Assembly (NCBI RefSeq): GCF_007827365.1 | Contig: NZ_VISI01000002.1 | Location: 2,795,001 to 2,859,000 of the forward strand | Length of the DNA: 64,000 nt | From: Olleya sp. Hel_I_94 | GTDB lineage: Bacteria > Bacteroidota > Bacteroidia > Flavobacteriales > Flavobacteriaceae | Direction of reading: 5' to 3' | The notes under the pieces: generated by a model | Told to the model about the DNA's origin: nothing | The model's input: the letters and a program-made list of their open reading frames with translations, nothing else | The model's database searches: none | Part shown: positions 25,031 to 34,142 of the stretch, in pieces | Numbering within the stretch: position 1 is the first letter of the stretch | How the letters are laid out: each line of letters begins with the position of its first letter | Program-made: the position numbers and the translations under genes

Positions 25031-25981
25031 ATGACAGGACGCGTATACAAATCTACAGGTAGTTGGTACACAGTAAAGACCCAATTAGGTCAAACTTACG
25101 AGTGTAGAATAAAAGGTAAGTTTAGACTTAAAGGTATTAAAAGCACAAATCCAATTGCTGTTGGAGACTTTGTGGATTTTGAATTAGATACAAAGTCTGA
25201 TCAAGAAACAGGTGTAATTAACACCATTCATGACAGGCAAAACTATATTGTCCGTAAATCCGTAAATCTATCCAAACAAACACACATTATTGCGTCAAAT
25301 ATTGACCAAGTGTTTTTGTTAGTTACTATTGATAATCCACCAACATTTACAAGTTTTATAGATCGGTTTTTAGTAACAGCAGAGGCTTATGATATTAAAG
25401 CGGTTTTATTATTTAATAAAATTGATACTTACGATCAAGATACCTTAGATGAGGTAAGGTATTTAGCTCATGTATACCGTCAAATTGGTTATGAATGTAT
25501 AGGTATTTCGGCTACGACCGGAAAAAATCTAGAGCAAGTTAAAGGCTTAATGGAAGGCAAGGTAAGTATGTTTACTGGTCATTCTGGTGTTGGAAAATCA
25601 ACATTGGTCAATGCTATAGAGCCAGCTTTAGACCTAAAAACTAAAGCCATATCCATGCAACACATGCAAGGTCAACACACCACAACTTTTGCAGAGATGT
25701 TTGACTTAAGTTTTGATGCTAAAATTATTGATACACCAGGAATAAAAGGGTTTGGTGTGGTAGATATGGAAAAAGAAGAAATTGGAGACTATTTTCCAGA
25801 ATTTTTTGCCTTAAAACAAGATTGTAAGTTTAATAACTGTTTACATATCGAAGAACCTAAATGTGCTGTTAAAGATGCTTTAGAAAAAGATGAAATCGCA
25901 GCATCACGATATAAAAGTTATGTACAAATTGTAGAAGGAGACGAGGAACATTACAGAACCGATATCTGGAATCAAGAATAA
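25031..25981 (+). CDS. rsgA: Ribosome small-subunit-dependent GTPase A
   Basis: RsgA helps mature the 30S ribosomal subunit. At 316 aa it has the N-terminal OB fold (about 1-75), a circularly permuted GTPase with the order NKID (G4), SATTGKNLEQ (G5), GHSGVGKSTLVNAI (G1) and DTPGIKGFG (G3), and a C-terminal zinc knuckle DCKFNNCLHIEEPKC. Followed immediately by dtd, so the two are probably co-transcribed. Confidence 0.96.
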   Translation: MTGRVYKSTGSWYTVKTQLGQTYECRIKGKFRLKGIKSTNPIAVGDFVDFELDTKSDQETGVINTIHDRQNYIVRKSVNLSKQTHIIASNIDQVFLLVTIDNPPTFTSFIDRFLVTAEAYDIKAVLLFNKIDTYDQDTLDEVRYLAHVYRQIGYECIGISATTGKNLEQVKGLMEGKVSMFTGHSGVGKSTLVNAIEPALDLKTKAISMQHMQGQHTTTFAEMFDLSFDAKIIDTPGIKGFGVVDMEKEEIGDYFPEFFALKQDCKFNNCLHIEEPKCAVKDALEKDEIAASRYKSYVQIVEGDEEHYRTDIWNQE

Positions 25982-26434
25982 ATGAAAGCAGTCATTCAAA
26001 GAGTTAGTAAAGCAAGCGTAACTATTGAAGGTGATTTAGTAGCTAATATTAACAGTGGACTAATAATTTTACTAGGTATTGTAGAGCAAGATACGCAAGA
26101 TGATATGGATTGGTTAGTCAACAAAATTGCTAATTGTCGCATATTTAATGATGACAATCAAGTTATGAATAAATCATTAATAGACATAAATGGTGAGGCG
26201 TTGGTTGTAAGCCAATTTACACTACATGCAAGTACCAAAAAAGGAAATAGACCAAGTTATATCAAGGCTGCAAAACCTGATATTGCAATCCCTTTGTATG
26301 AAGCTTTTGTAAAGCAATTACAATCTGTTTTAGATAAACCTGTACAAACAGGTCAGTTTGGCGCAGACATGAAAGTGGAGTTGTTAAATGATGGTCCAGT
26401 AACTATCATTATAGATTCTAAAAACAAAGAGTAG
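25982..26434 (+). CDS. dtd: D-aminoacyl-tRNA deacylase
   Basis: Removes D-amino acids wrongly attached to tRNA. The 150-aa protein begins MKAVIQRVSKASVTI and contains the two hallmark motifs SQFTLHA and GNRPSYIKAA. Starts one base after the rsgA stop. Confidence 0.96.
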   Translation: MKAVIQRVSKASVTIEGDLVANINSGLIILLGIVEQDTQDDMDWLVNKIANCRIFNDDNQVMNKSLIDINGEALVVSQFTLHASTKKGNRPSYIKAAKPDIAIPLYEAFVKQLQSVLDKPVQTGQFGADMKVELLNDGPVTIIIDSKNKE

Positions 26435-26435
26435 C

Positions 26436-26627
26436 ATGAAAAAAAAGGTAATTACATTTTTTGTTTCCGCATTGTTTTACGGAGTTTTAAGTTATCTAAT
26501 TAATTATTTTGTAAAATCTGATTATACAAATAATCAAATAATTAATATGTCTATCTTTTTTGGAGTGGCTATGGGATTATTTGAAACTTTAGTTAGGCCA
26601 CTAATTTTTAAAACAAAAACTAAGTAA
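26436..26627 (+). CDS. Small two-helix membrane protein, unknown function
   Basis: A 63-aa protein with two hydrophobic segments (about 5-24 and 38-56) joined by a short polar loop, one base after dtd, so likely in the same transcript. No recognisable family motif. Confidence 0.6.
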   Translation: MKKKVITFFVSALFYGVLSYLINYFVKSDYTNNQIINMSIFFGVAMGLFETLVRPLIFKTKTK

Positions 26628-26713
26628 TAAAGTAAGCGTAATTACAGGATTTATTCAAGTTATGTGTTTTACATTTTCTACAAATTTTATATATTAGAGT
26701 TTAATTATTTTAA

Positions 26714-28615
26714 ATGTCTACAACTACACTATTTAGAAGTATTTTTTTGATACTTTTTTTCTCCATAAATACTTTTGCTCAGGATACATATCAAGCACTT
26801 CTAATTGATTCGGATTTAAAAAAAAATGCCAATGCAATTATTAGATCTAGTCATACCGAAATTACTATTGACGCTAAGGATAAGCTAATTACAAACCAGA
26901 AACGTGCTGTTACTGTCCTTAATAAATATGGTCAAAAACACGAAGGTGCATATGTGTATTATGACGATTCTAAATCCATAAAAACACTAGAGGCTGTAAT
27001 ATATGATGCTTTTGGAAAAGAGGTTAAAAAGTACAAAAAAAGAGATTTTTTGGATGTAAGTGTAGCAGATGGTATTTCAATTTTTAATGATAATAGAGCC
27101 AAACGTATAGATTATACACCAAGCGCTTATCCATATACTATTGTTTTTAACTTAGAAACAGTATCAACAAACACTGCATTTTTACCACAATGGTATCCAA
27201 TAGAAGGCTATCACTTAAGTACAGAACAATCTTCGGTAAAAATCATTAATAATTCTGAGATACAATTAAGCTATAAAGAAACAAACTTGGATAGTTTTAA
27301 AATTGAAAAAAAGTCTGAATTCTACTATGAAGCTAAAAACATTCCTGCTATAAACTATGAAGCTTATAGTCCATCGTTTACAGAAACAGTTCCCTCTGTT
27401 AAATTTGCGCTAAAACAGTTTAGTATGGAAAGTGTAGAAGGCGAAAACAAAGATTGGAATGAGTTTGGAAAATGGATTAATGATAAGTTAATTGCAGGAA
27501 CCCAAGAGTTACCAGAAACAGTAAAATTAGAAATTTTAAACCTTACTGCAGACGCAAAAACGCCTTTAGAAAAAGCCAAAATTGTATACAATTATATGCA
27601 AAACAAAACACGCTATATAAGTGTTCAAATAGGTATTGGAGGTTGGAAGCCTATGTTGGCAAGTGACGTAGATAGGTTGGGTTATGGAGATTGCAAAGGA
27701 TTGTCCAATTACACTAAGGCCTTGTTAGATGTTGTTGGTGTGCAGTCTTATTATACCATTGTTTATGGAGACTCAGATATAAGAGATATAGATACTTCTT
27801 TCTCATCCTTACAAGGTAATCATGCAATTTTATCCATTCCAGATAATAATAGTTATATTACTTTAGAGTGTACAGATCAAACCGTTCCGTTTGGTTATAA
27901 TGCTAATTTTACGGATGACAGAGATGTGCTTATAGTTACACCAACAGGAGGTCAAATAGTACATACCAAAGCCTATGAAACCAATGAGAATTCTCAAGTG
28001 ACTAATGCGACGGTTAATTTAGATAATAGCGGAAGTATTATTGCTGAAATAAACATTAAATCTAAAGGCACGCAATATTCCAAATATAGAAGGTTAGAAG
28101 CACAAACCGAAAAAGAAAATATACTAGATTATAAAGATAATTTTGATGGTATTAATAATATTCAAATAACTAATTTGTTATTTAATAATAACAAAGATAA
28201 TATTGAGTTTGAAGAGCAAATTGCTTTAAATGCCAAAAACTATGCTAAAAAAGTAGGTAACAGATTATTGTTTGAACCCAATCTATTTAATAAATCAAAA
28301 AAAATACCTCCAAAATATGCTAATCGTAAATTACCGTTTAAAATTAATAGAGGGTTTATAGATACTGATCAATACACAATAATATTACCTGAAAATTTAA
28401 AAATAGAAGCGCTACAAGAGGATGTCACTATAAAAAACAAGTTTGGATCATATCAATTTTCTATTACAAAAAATAATGAAAACACCTTAGTGTACAACAG
28501 AAAGTTAATAATAAATAAAGGAGATTTCAGTAAAGAAGACTATAAAGCCTATAGGTTGTTTAGAGCTGAAGTAGCTAAGCACGATGCTTCAAAAATAGTA
28601 TTACAAACTATTTAA
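26714..28615 (+). CDS. DUF3857 and transglutaminase-like exported protein
   Basis: A 633-aa protein with signal peptide (ends ..SINTFAQ, about 23). Residues 50-230 fit the DUF3857 beta-domain and 265-400 a transglutaminase-like core with the catalytic Cys in RLGYGDCKGLSNYTKALL and the His in LQGNHAILSI. Such proteins are frequent in Bacteroidota envelopes; substrates are unknown, and proteolytic or protein-binding roles have been suggested for the fold. It stands alone. Confidence 0.85.
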   Translation: MSTTTLFRSIFLILFFSINTFAQDTYQALLIDSDLKKNANAIIRSSHTEITIDAKDKLITNQKRAVTVLNKYGQKHEGAYVYYDDSKSIKTLEAVIYDAFGKEVKKYKKRDFLDVSVADGISIFNDNRAKRIDYTPSAYPYTIVFNLETVSTNTAFLPQWYPIEGYHLSTEQSSVKIINNSEIQLSYKETNLDSFKIEKKSEFYYEAKNIPAINYEAYSPSFTETVPSVKFALKQFSMESVEGENKDWNEFGKWINDKLIAGTQELPETVKLEILNLTADAKTPLEKAKIVYNYMQNKTRYISVQIGIGGWKPMLASDVDRLGYGDCKGLSNYTKALLDVVGVQSYYTIVYGDSDIRDIDTSFSSLQGNHAILSIPDNNSYITLECTDQTVPFGYNANFTDDRDVLIVTPTGGQIVHTKAYETNENSQVTNATVNLDNSGSIIAEINIKSKGTQYSKYRRLEAQTEKENILDYKDNFDGINNIQITNLLFNNNKDNIEFEEQIALNAKNYAKKVGNRLLFEPNLFNKSKKIPPKYANRKLPFKINRGFIDTDQYTIILPENLKIEALQEDVTIKNKFGSYQFSITKNNENTLVYNRKLIINKGDFSKEDYKAYRLFRAEVAKHDASKIVLQTI

Positions 28616-28739
28616 AGCATAAAACTAGGTAATTATAAAAACGTATTTCGTTATACATATTTATTAAAACAAACTAGTTACACTATTCAAATAGTAGTAA
28701 ATTTATAAATTGAAAAACAGTACTTAAAACAGTTTAAAA

Positions 28740-29066
28740 ATGGACATTAAAAATGCACAGTTAGAGGTAGATAATTGGATTGAAAATCATGGTGTTCGTT
28801 ATTTTAACGAGCTTACCAATATGGCTCAATTAACAGAAGAGGTTGGTGAAGTTGCACGTATTATAGCTAGACGCTATGGTGAACAAAGCGAAAAAGAATC
28901 TGATAAAAATAAAGATTTAGGAGAAGAGCTGGCAGATGTTATGTTTGTAGTATTGTGTTTGGCAAACCAAACAGGAATAGATCTTCAGGAAGCTTTTGAT
29001 AAAAAGTTAGACCTTAAAACTAAGCGTGATCACGACAGACATCACAACAATCAAAAATTAAAATAA
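28740..29066 (+). CDS. MazG-like nucleotide pyrophosphohydrolase
   Basis: A 108-aa all-helical protein with the metal-binding pattern LTEEVGEVAR (EExxE) and EELADVMFVVL (ExxD) of MazG/dUTPase-like pyrophosphohydrolases, which clear non-canonical dNTPs. Followed by aroA after 36 bases, probably one transcript, but the functions appear unrelated. Confidence 0.85.
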   Translation: MDIKNAQLEVDNWIENHGVRYFNELTNMAQLTEEVGEVARIIARRYGEQSEKESDKNKDLGEELADVMFVVLCLANQTGIDLQEAFDKKLDLKTKRDHDRHHNNQKLK

Positions 29067-29102
29067 AGTACTAATTTCTGTTATTACAGAAATCCTTTAC
29101 AT

Positions 29103-30335
29103 ATGAATTTACATTTACACCAATCAACAATACATCAAACAAACGCTATCCAAATTACTGGGTCAAAAAGCGAATCTAATAGACTGTTATTGTTGCAAGC
29201 TTTATATCCCGAAATTAAAATAAATAATATTTCAAACAGTGACGATTCGGTATTAATGGCTAAAGCTTTAGCGTCAAAAGATACTGTTATAGACATACAT
29301 CACGCTGGAACAGCGATGCGATTTTTAACAGCATATTTTTCAACACAAGAAGGCAAAACAATAGAGCTTACAGGATCTAAGCGTATGAAAGAACGTCCTA
29401 TTGCTATTTTGGTTGATGCCTTAAATCAATTAGGAGCAGATATAACTTATAAAGAAAACCAAGGGTTTCCACCATTACTAATTACTGGTAAAAAGTTAAC
29501 TAAAAATAAAGTTACGCTTAAAGCTAATGTAAGTAGTCAGTATATATCAGCACTATTATTAGTGGCTTCAAAATTAGAAAACGGATTAGAATTAACCCTT
29601 GAAGGCGATATCACATCTGTACCATATATTAAAATGACGTTAAGCTTATTGGAAGAAATCGGTACAAAAACAAAGTTTCAGGATAATGTAATTACCATTT
29701 ACCCACAACAGCAACTAGCAAATAAAACGCAACAATTAACCGTAGAAAGTGATTGGTCATCAGCATCCTATTTTTATAGTATAGTAGCAATGTCTGCAAT
29801 AGGTACAACAATTTCGTTATCATCATATAAGCAAAATAGCCTGCAAGGAGATTCCGCTTTAGCGACAATTTATAACGCATTTGGTGTGACCACAACCTTT
29901 AAAAATAATACAGTTGTCCTTCAAAAAACCGAAGCTACATCACCAGATACGACAATTAATTTCGATTTAAAAAATGCACCAGACATAGCACAAACTATTT
30001 CGGTTACTGCTTTTGGACTAGGGTTAGACTGTCATTTAACAGGATTACATACACTAAAAATTAAAGAAACAGACCGTTTAGTCGCCTTAAAAACCGAAAT
30101 TGAAAAACTAGGAGGACAAGTAGCTATTACAGATAATAGCTTAACATTAAAAAAAGCGACTAATAGACATCAAAATGTTACAATAGCAACCTATAACGAT
30201 CACAGGATGGCTATGGCGTTTGCACCATTAGCCTTAAAAGTTCCAATAATTATAGAAGACTCAAAAGTAGTCTCTAAATCTTACCCAACGTTTTGGGACG
30301 ATTTGGCTGCTTTAGGCTTCATTTTTAGTGTTTAA
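29103..30335 (+). CDS. aroA: 3-phosphoshikimate 1-carboxyvinyltransferase (EPSP synthase)
   Basis: Makes EPSP from shikimate 3-phosphate and PEP, the sixth step toward chorismate, feeding the operon at 20.4-24.4 kb. At 410 aa it is slightly shorter than the usual 425-450. Motifs: GSKSESNRLLLLQAL, HAGTAMRFLTAYF, SKRMKERPI, the SSQYISALL segment and the C-terminal YNDHRMAMAFAPL. It is not linked to the attenuated operon. Confidence 0.93.
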   Translation: MNLHLHQSTIHQTNAIQITGSKSESNRLLLLQALYPEIKINNISNSDDSVLMAKALASKDTVIDIHHAGTAMRFLTAYFSTQEGKTIELTGSKRMKERPIAILVDALNQLGADITYKENQGFPPLLITGKKLTKNKVTLKANVSSQYISALLLVASKLENGLELTLEGDITSVPYIKMTLSLLEEIGTKTKFQDNVITIYPQQQLANKTQQLTVESDWSSASYFYSIVAMSAIGTTISLSSYKQNSLQGDSALATIYNAFGVTTTFKNNTVVLQKTEATSPDTTINFDLKNAPDIAQTISVTAFGLGLDCHLTGLHTLKIKETDRLVALKTEIEKLGGQVAITDNSLTLKKATNRHQNVTIATYNDHRMAMAFAPLALKVPIIIEDSKVVSKSYPTFWDDLAALGFIFSV

Positions 30336-30357
30336 TAAATAATAATTGGTCATTTAC

Positions 30358-30389
30358 TTGACAACGCCTATCTCCAGATTGTATATTTG
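30358..30389 (+). promoter_or_regulatory. Promoter of queA
   Basis: TTG (30358-30360), 21 bases, then TATATTTG (30382-30389), an exact TAnnTTTG -7 box, 31 bases before the queA ATG. Confidence 0.6.
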
Positions 30390-30420
30390 CAATCTTGTTA
30401 ACTTAACAACTAATTAATAA

Positions 30421-31470
30421 ATGAAATTATCACACTTCAATTTTGAATTACCTGAAGAGCTATTAGCAGAATATCCTGCAGAAAACAGAGACGAGTCTCG
30501 TTTGATGGTATTAAACCGAAAAGAGCAAACTATCGAACACAAAATGTTTAAAGACTTAATCGAGTATTTTGACGAGAAAGATGTGATGATTCTTAACAAC
30601 ACCAAAGTATTTCCTGCACGTTTATTTGGTAACAAAGAAAAAACAGGAGCAAGAATCGAAGTGTTTTTATTACGCGAGCTTAACCAAGAACAACGTCTTT
30701 GGGACGTATTAGTAGATCCAGCACGTAAAATACGTATTGGTAACAAGCTTTATTTTGGTGATGACGAGACGTTAGTAGCAGAGGTAATTGACAACACAAC
30801 ATCTAGAGGACGTACATTACGTTTTTTATATGATGGATCATACCAAGAGTTTAGAATCAAACTACAAGAGTTAGGAGAAACACCTTTACCAAAATATATT
30901 AAAAGAGAAGTAGAGCCAGAAGACGAAGACCGTTACCAAACCATCTACGCAAAAGAAGAAGGTGCAGTAGCAGCTCCAACAGCAGGACTTCACTTTTCTA
31001 AGCACTTATTAAAGCGTTTAGAAATCAAAGGTGTAGACTTTGCAGAAGTAACTTTGCACGTTGGTTTAGGGACTTTTAATCCAGTAGAAGTAGAAGATTT
31101 ATCTAAACATAAAATGGATAGCGAAGAGCTTAAAATTGAAGCTAAAGCAGTAGAGATTATCAATAACGCTAAAAAAGAAAAACGTCGTATTTGCGCAGTA
31201 GGTACAACAGCAATGCGTGCAATAGAAAGCTCAGTATCATCAAGCGGAACACTAAACGAAGTAGAAGGATGGACCAATAAATTTATCTTTCCACCATACG
31301 ACTTTAGCATCGCAAACGCAATGATTACTAACTTCCACACGCCAAAATCAACACTTTTAATGATGGTGTCAGCATTTGCAGGACACGACTTCATGAAAAA
31401 AGCATACGAAGAAGCAGTAAAAGAAAAGTATAAATTTTACAGTTATGGAGACGCGATGTTAATCATCTAA
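30421..31470 (+). CDS. queA: tRNA ribosyltransferase-isomerase (QueA)
   Basis: Transfers the ribose of SAM to preQ1 in tRNA during queuosine synthesis. The 349-aa protein begins [20 protein letters not shown] and has the conserved [21 protein letters not shown] and [11 protein letters not shown] blocks. It is another SAM consumer, but its leader shows no riboswitch. Confidence 0.96.
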   Translation: MKLSHFNFELPEELLAEYPAENRDESRLMVLNRKEQTIEHKMFKDLIEYFDEKDVMILNNTKVFPARLFGNKEKTGARIEVFLLRELNQEQRLWDVLVDPARKIRIGNKLYFGDDETLVAEVIDNTTSRGRTLRFLYDGSYQEFRIKLQELGETPLPKYIKREVEPEDEDRYQTIYAKEEGAVAAPTAGLHFSKHLLKRLEIKGVDFAEVTLHVGLGTFNPVEVEDLSKHKMDSEELKIEAKAVEIINNAKKEKRRICAVGTTAMRAIESSVSSSGTLNEVEGWTNKFIFPPYDFSIANAMITNFHTPKSTLLMMVSAFAGHDFMKKAYEEAVKEKYKFYSYGDAMLII

Positions 31471-31490
31471 TCCTATCAGTATAAATTACT

Positions 31491-31531
31491 AAAACCTCTT
31501 TTAGCCTTAATAAGTAAAAGAGGTTTTTTTT
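31491..31531 (+). terminator. Intrinsic terminator after queA
   Basis: AAAACCTCTTTTA (31491-31503) pairs with TAAAAGAGGTTTT (31515-31527), followed by a T run. The repeat element copy B starts within four bases of it. Confidence 0.85.
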
Positions 31532-31534
31532 ATG

Positions 31535-31625
31535 GCATTACCCAAGGGTCGCGCTCTCGACAGTCGCTTTGCATTTGCTTTAAGGCAAAAGCAAGAGCTT
31601 CAACAAATGTCTCCATCGCTAATGC
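31535..31625 (-). repeat. Dispersed structured repeat, copy B (between queA and rlmN)
   Basis: Read on the minus strand it begins GCATTAGCGATGGA and ends AGCGCGACCCTTGGGTAATGC, matching the ends of copy A (10803-10919); the terminal arms GCATTA and TAATGC pair perfectly. The middle is unrelated in sequence to copy A but still has a 7-bp hairpin (TTGCTTT with AAAGCAA). It overlaps the apparent open frame at 31532-31765, which I regard as noncoding. Confidence 0.7.
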
Positions 31626-31700
31626 ACAACCCAAAAACCAGTTTTAAAATAATCTACAGTAAATCGTCAATCGTAATTCGTAAATCAATAAACGATTCAC

Positions 31701-31708
31701 TATTTTTG
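31701..31708 (+). promoter_or_regulatory. -7 promoter element for rlmN
   Basis: TATTTTTG, an exact -7 box, ends seven bases before the rlmN ATG, implying a leaderless or nearly leaderless mRNA. Confidence 0.5.
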
Positions 31709-31715
31709 CAATCCA

Positions 31716-32756
31716 ATGGAAATCAAGAAAAAAGACATACGCGCATTAAGCAAAGACCAACTTAGGGACTTTTTCCAAAAAGAAGGCGATAAAACCTTTA
31801 GAGGAAATCAAGTATACGAGTGGCTATGGAGCAAAGGTGCACACACCTTTGAGGATATGACCAACCTATCCAAAGACACGCGTCAAATGCTAGAAGATAA
31901 CTTTGTTATAAACCATATCAAAGTAGACGTTATGCAGCGTAGTAGTGATGGTACAGTAAAAAATGCAGTACGATTGCACGATGACTTAATAGTCGAGTCG
32001 GTTTTAATACCTACAAAAACCAGGACCACAGCCTGTGTGTCAAGTCAAGTAGGCTGTAGTTTGGACTGTAAATTTTGTGCAACAGCACGATTAAAACGTA
32101 TGCGTAATCTAAATCCAGACGAGATTTACGATCAAGTAGTAGCAATTGACAGAGAAAGTAGATTATACTTTGACAGACCATTAAGTAACATTGTATTTAT
32201 GGGAATGGGAGAACCATTAATGAACTACAATAACGTACTTAAAGCAATAGATAAAATAACATCACCAGAAGGATTAGGCATGTCGCCAAAGCGTATTGTG
32301 GTGTCTACATCAGGAGTGCCAAAAATGATTAAAAAAATGGCTGATGATGAGGTTAAGTTTAAATTAGCAGTCTCACTACACTCAGCAATTGATGAGGTCA
32401 GAACATCCATAATGCCTTTTAATGCAACATTTCCGTTAGCAGATTTAAGAGAAGCATTAGTCTATTGGTACGAGAAAACAAAAAATCGCATCACCTATGA
32501 GTATGTGGTTTGGCAAGGGATTAATGACAAACGCAAAGATGTTGATGCATTAGTGCAGTTTTGCAAATTTGCACCAAGCAAAGTCAATATTATAGAATAC
32601 AATCCTATTGACGATGGTCAATTCCAGCAAGCAAGATCACAAGCAATAGATATGTATCAAAGTGTTTTAGAAGAAAATAACATAACCGTAACTATAAGAC
32701 GTAGTAGAGGTAAGGATATTGACGCAGCATGTGGACAATTAGCTAACAAAGAATAG
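31716..32756 (+). CDS. rlmN: Dual-specificity 23S rRNA/tRNA adenine C2-methyltransferase
   Basis: A radical SAM enzyme methylating A2503 of 23S rRNA and A37 of tRNAs. The 346-aa protein has the Fe-S motif CSLDCKFC (CxxxCxxC), GMGEPLMNYNNV, and the C-terminal methyl-carrier cysteine C339 in DIDAACGQL. Start ATG at 31716 directly precedes the typical MEIKKKDIRALSKDQLRDF. Confidence 0.96.
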   Translation: MEIKKKDIRALSKDQLRDFFQKEGDKTFRGNQVYEWLWSKGAHTFEDMTNLSKDTRQMLEDNFVINHIKVDVMQRSSDGTVKNAVRLHDDLIVESVLIPTKTRTTACVSSQVGCSLDCKFCATARLKRMRNLNPDEIYDQVVAIDRESRLYFDRPLSNIVFMGMGEPLMNYNNVLKAIDKITSPEGLGMSPKRIVVSTSGVPKMIKKMADDEVKFKLAVSLHSAIDEVRTSIMPFNATFPLADLREALVYWYEKTKNRITYEYVVWQGINDKRKDVDALVQFCKFAPSKVNIIEYNPIDDGQFQQARSQAIDMYQSVLEENNITVTIRRSRGKDIDAACGQLANKE

Positions 32757-32778
32757 TTAAAAAAATAGTTTAAACATT

Positions 32779-32820
32779 AAAAAAGCGACTTTCAAATCAA
32801 TTGAAAGTCGCTTTTTTTTT
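32779..32820. terminator. Bidirectional terminator between rlmN and the T9SS protein
   Basis: AAAAGCGACTTTCAA (32781-32795) pairs perfectly with TTGAAAGTCGCTTTT (32801-32815), 5-base loop, A tract before and T tract after. Confidence 0.9.
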
Positions 32821-32835
32821 ATAACTATAACAAGG

Positions 32836-33996
32836 TTATTCTTTAACAAATTTAAGCGTTTGCTTTTTGTCTTGAGTATTAATTGTTATTAAGTAAATAC
32901 CATTATTTAAAGAGGCTACATTAATTGAGTTTTCAGTAATATCTGTACCTTTTCTGTTAATTACCAGTTGTCCTAATTGGTTGTATACTTCAACAGATTT
33001 AATAGCTAAGTTTGTTTTAATAGTTATAACATCACTAGCAGGATTAGGATAAACGCTAAAATTATTATCTAATGTAAACTCATCAGTAGATAAAGCAGGA
33101 TCAGTCTCAGTTGTAAAAGACCAAACAGCACTAGCAGTAGACCCAAAGCAATTAAAAGACTCTATAGACCAATAGTATGTAGTGTTATATGCCCAGTTGA
33201 AAGTAATTCCGTTTCCATTAGTCGCTCCTGGTATAGTACCAATATTTGTACCAGCAGGATCTGTACCCAAAGACAAGTTAAAAACGGTTGCAGATGGTCC
33301 AGCAGTCCAGTTAAACGGAGTAATTAAAGGCGTTGTTCCAGTAATATCCACAGGGATATTTGTAGCTCCATTGGTAGGAGTGGGTGTTGTTGCAGCAATT
33401 GGTGCAGCAGTTTCTGTACAAGCAAAAACCTTTACGTTATCAAAAGCCCAAAAATAAGAATAATCTCCAACCCATCTAAATCTAACTTTTGCATTACTGA
33501 CACCTGCTAATAGTGCAGATACATCATAAGATTTAAAACCAAAATCAAGTTCGTTGGCTCCACTTGTGTTGTTTGTACTGTTAAATAAAACCACTTGTAC
33601 CCAAGCAGTACCATCAAATACTTCAACAAAACCATTACCACCAAATTCTGCACGAATAACATGATTAAATGTTAACTGTACATCTGTTAATGCAGAAGCA
33701 TCAAAAGTTGGGCTTTCTAAATAAGTATCTTCAGCCTCACCATCATTACCCAAAATATCACTATCAAAAATTGGATAACTTCCAGAAAAACCTTCGTCAT
33801 ACAAAACAACGTTTCCTACTCCAAATCCAGGAGCTTCTCCGGTGTTATTAAAAGACCAAACACCTCCATTAGCAAGATCAGTATTAGACCAGCCAGCAGG
33901 TGTGCTTAAACCTGCATTAAAATCTTCATCAATCAAAACTTGACCGAATGCAATTGAAGCAGTAAGAAATAAAAATAAAAATGTAATTTTTTTCAT
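32836..33996 (-). CDS. Secreted protein with T9SS type A sorting domain
   Basis: A 386-aa exported protein: signal peptide MKKITFLFLFLTASIAFG; residues 20-195 form a jelly-roll/MAM-like domain (LIDEDFNAGLSTPAGW .. YFWAFDNVKVFAC); about 200-300 a fibronectin-like segment (TPTNGATNIPVD .. YYWSIESFNCFGSTASAVWSF); and the last 75 residues the T9SS type A domain (NNFSVYPNPASDVITIKT .. GIYLITINTQDKKQTLKFVKE). It should cross the outer membrane by the type IX system. No enzymatic motif; adhesion or matrix binding is possible. Confidence 0.88.
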   Translation of the reverse strand: MKKITFLFLFLTASIAFGQVLIDEDFNAGLSTPAGWSNTDLANGGVWSFNNTGEAPGFGVGNVVLYDEGFSGSYPIFDSDILGNDGEAEDTYLESPTFDASALTDVQLTFNHVIRAEFGGNGFVEVFDGTAWVQVVLFNSTNNTSGANELDFGFKSYDVSALLAGVSNAKVRFRWVGDYSYFWAFDNVKVFACTETAAPIAATTPTPTNGATNIPVDITGTTPLITPFNWTAGPSATVFNLSLGTDPAGTNIGTIPGATNGNGITFNWAYNTTYYWSIESFNCFGSTASAVWSFTTETDPALSTDEFTLDNNFSVYPNPASDVITIKTNLAIKSVEVYNQLGQLVINRKGTDITENSINVASLNNGIYLITINTQDKKQTLKFVKE

Positions 33997-34108
33997 GTGT
34001 GTGTGTTTAAGGATTAATATGTTTTAAATATACCACAAAATTTAAGCACTAGCTTTTTTTAGTATAAATATTGCGAATTATTAACATTTCAATCCATTAG
34101 ATTATTCG

Positions 34109-34116
34109 TATTTTTG
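34109..34116 (+). promoter_or_regulatory. -7 promoter element for the polyprenyl synthase gene
   Basis: TATTTTTG fits TAnnTTTG; the coding region begins 26 bases later. No clear -33 box. Confidence 0.4.
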
Positions 34117-34142
34117 ATATTACTAAAAGTTACACCATTATT

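Noticed and set aside
24850..25071. Leftward frame MYQLPVDLYTRPVI.. across the gap before rsgA
   Set aside because: Overlaps both flanking genes and has no recognisable start context or domain.
31532..31765. Open frame MALPKGRALDS.. (77 codons)
   Set aside because: It overlaps repeat copy B and the start of rlmN; no conserved protein content outside the repeat.
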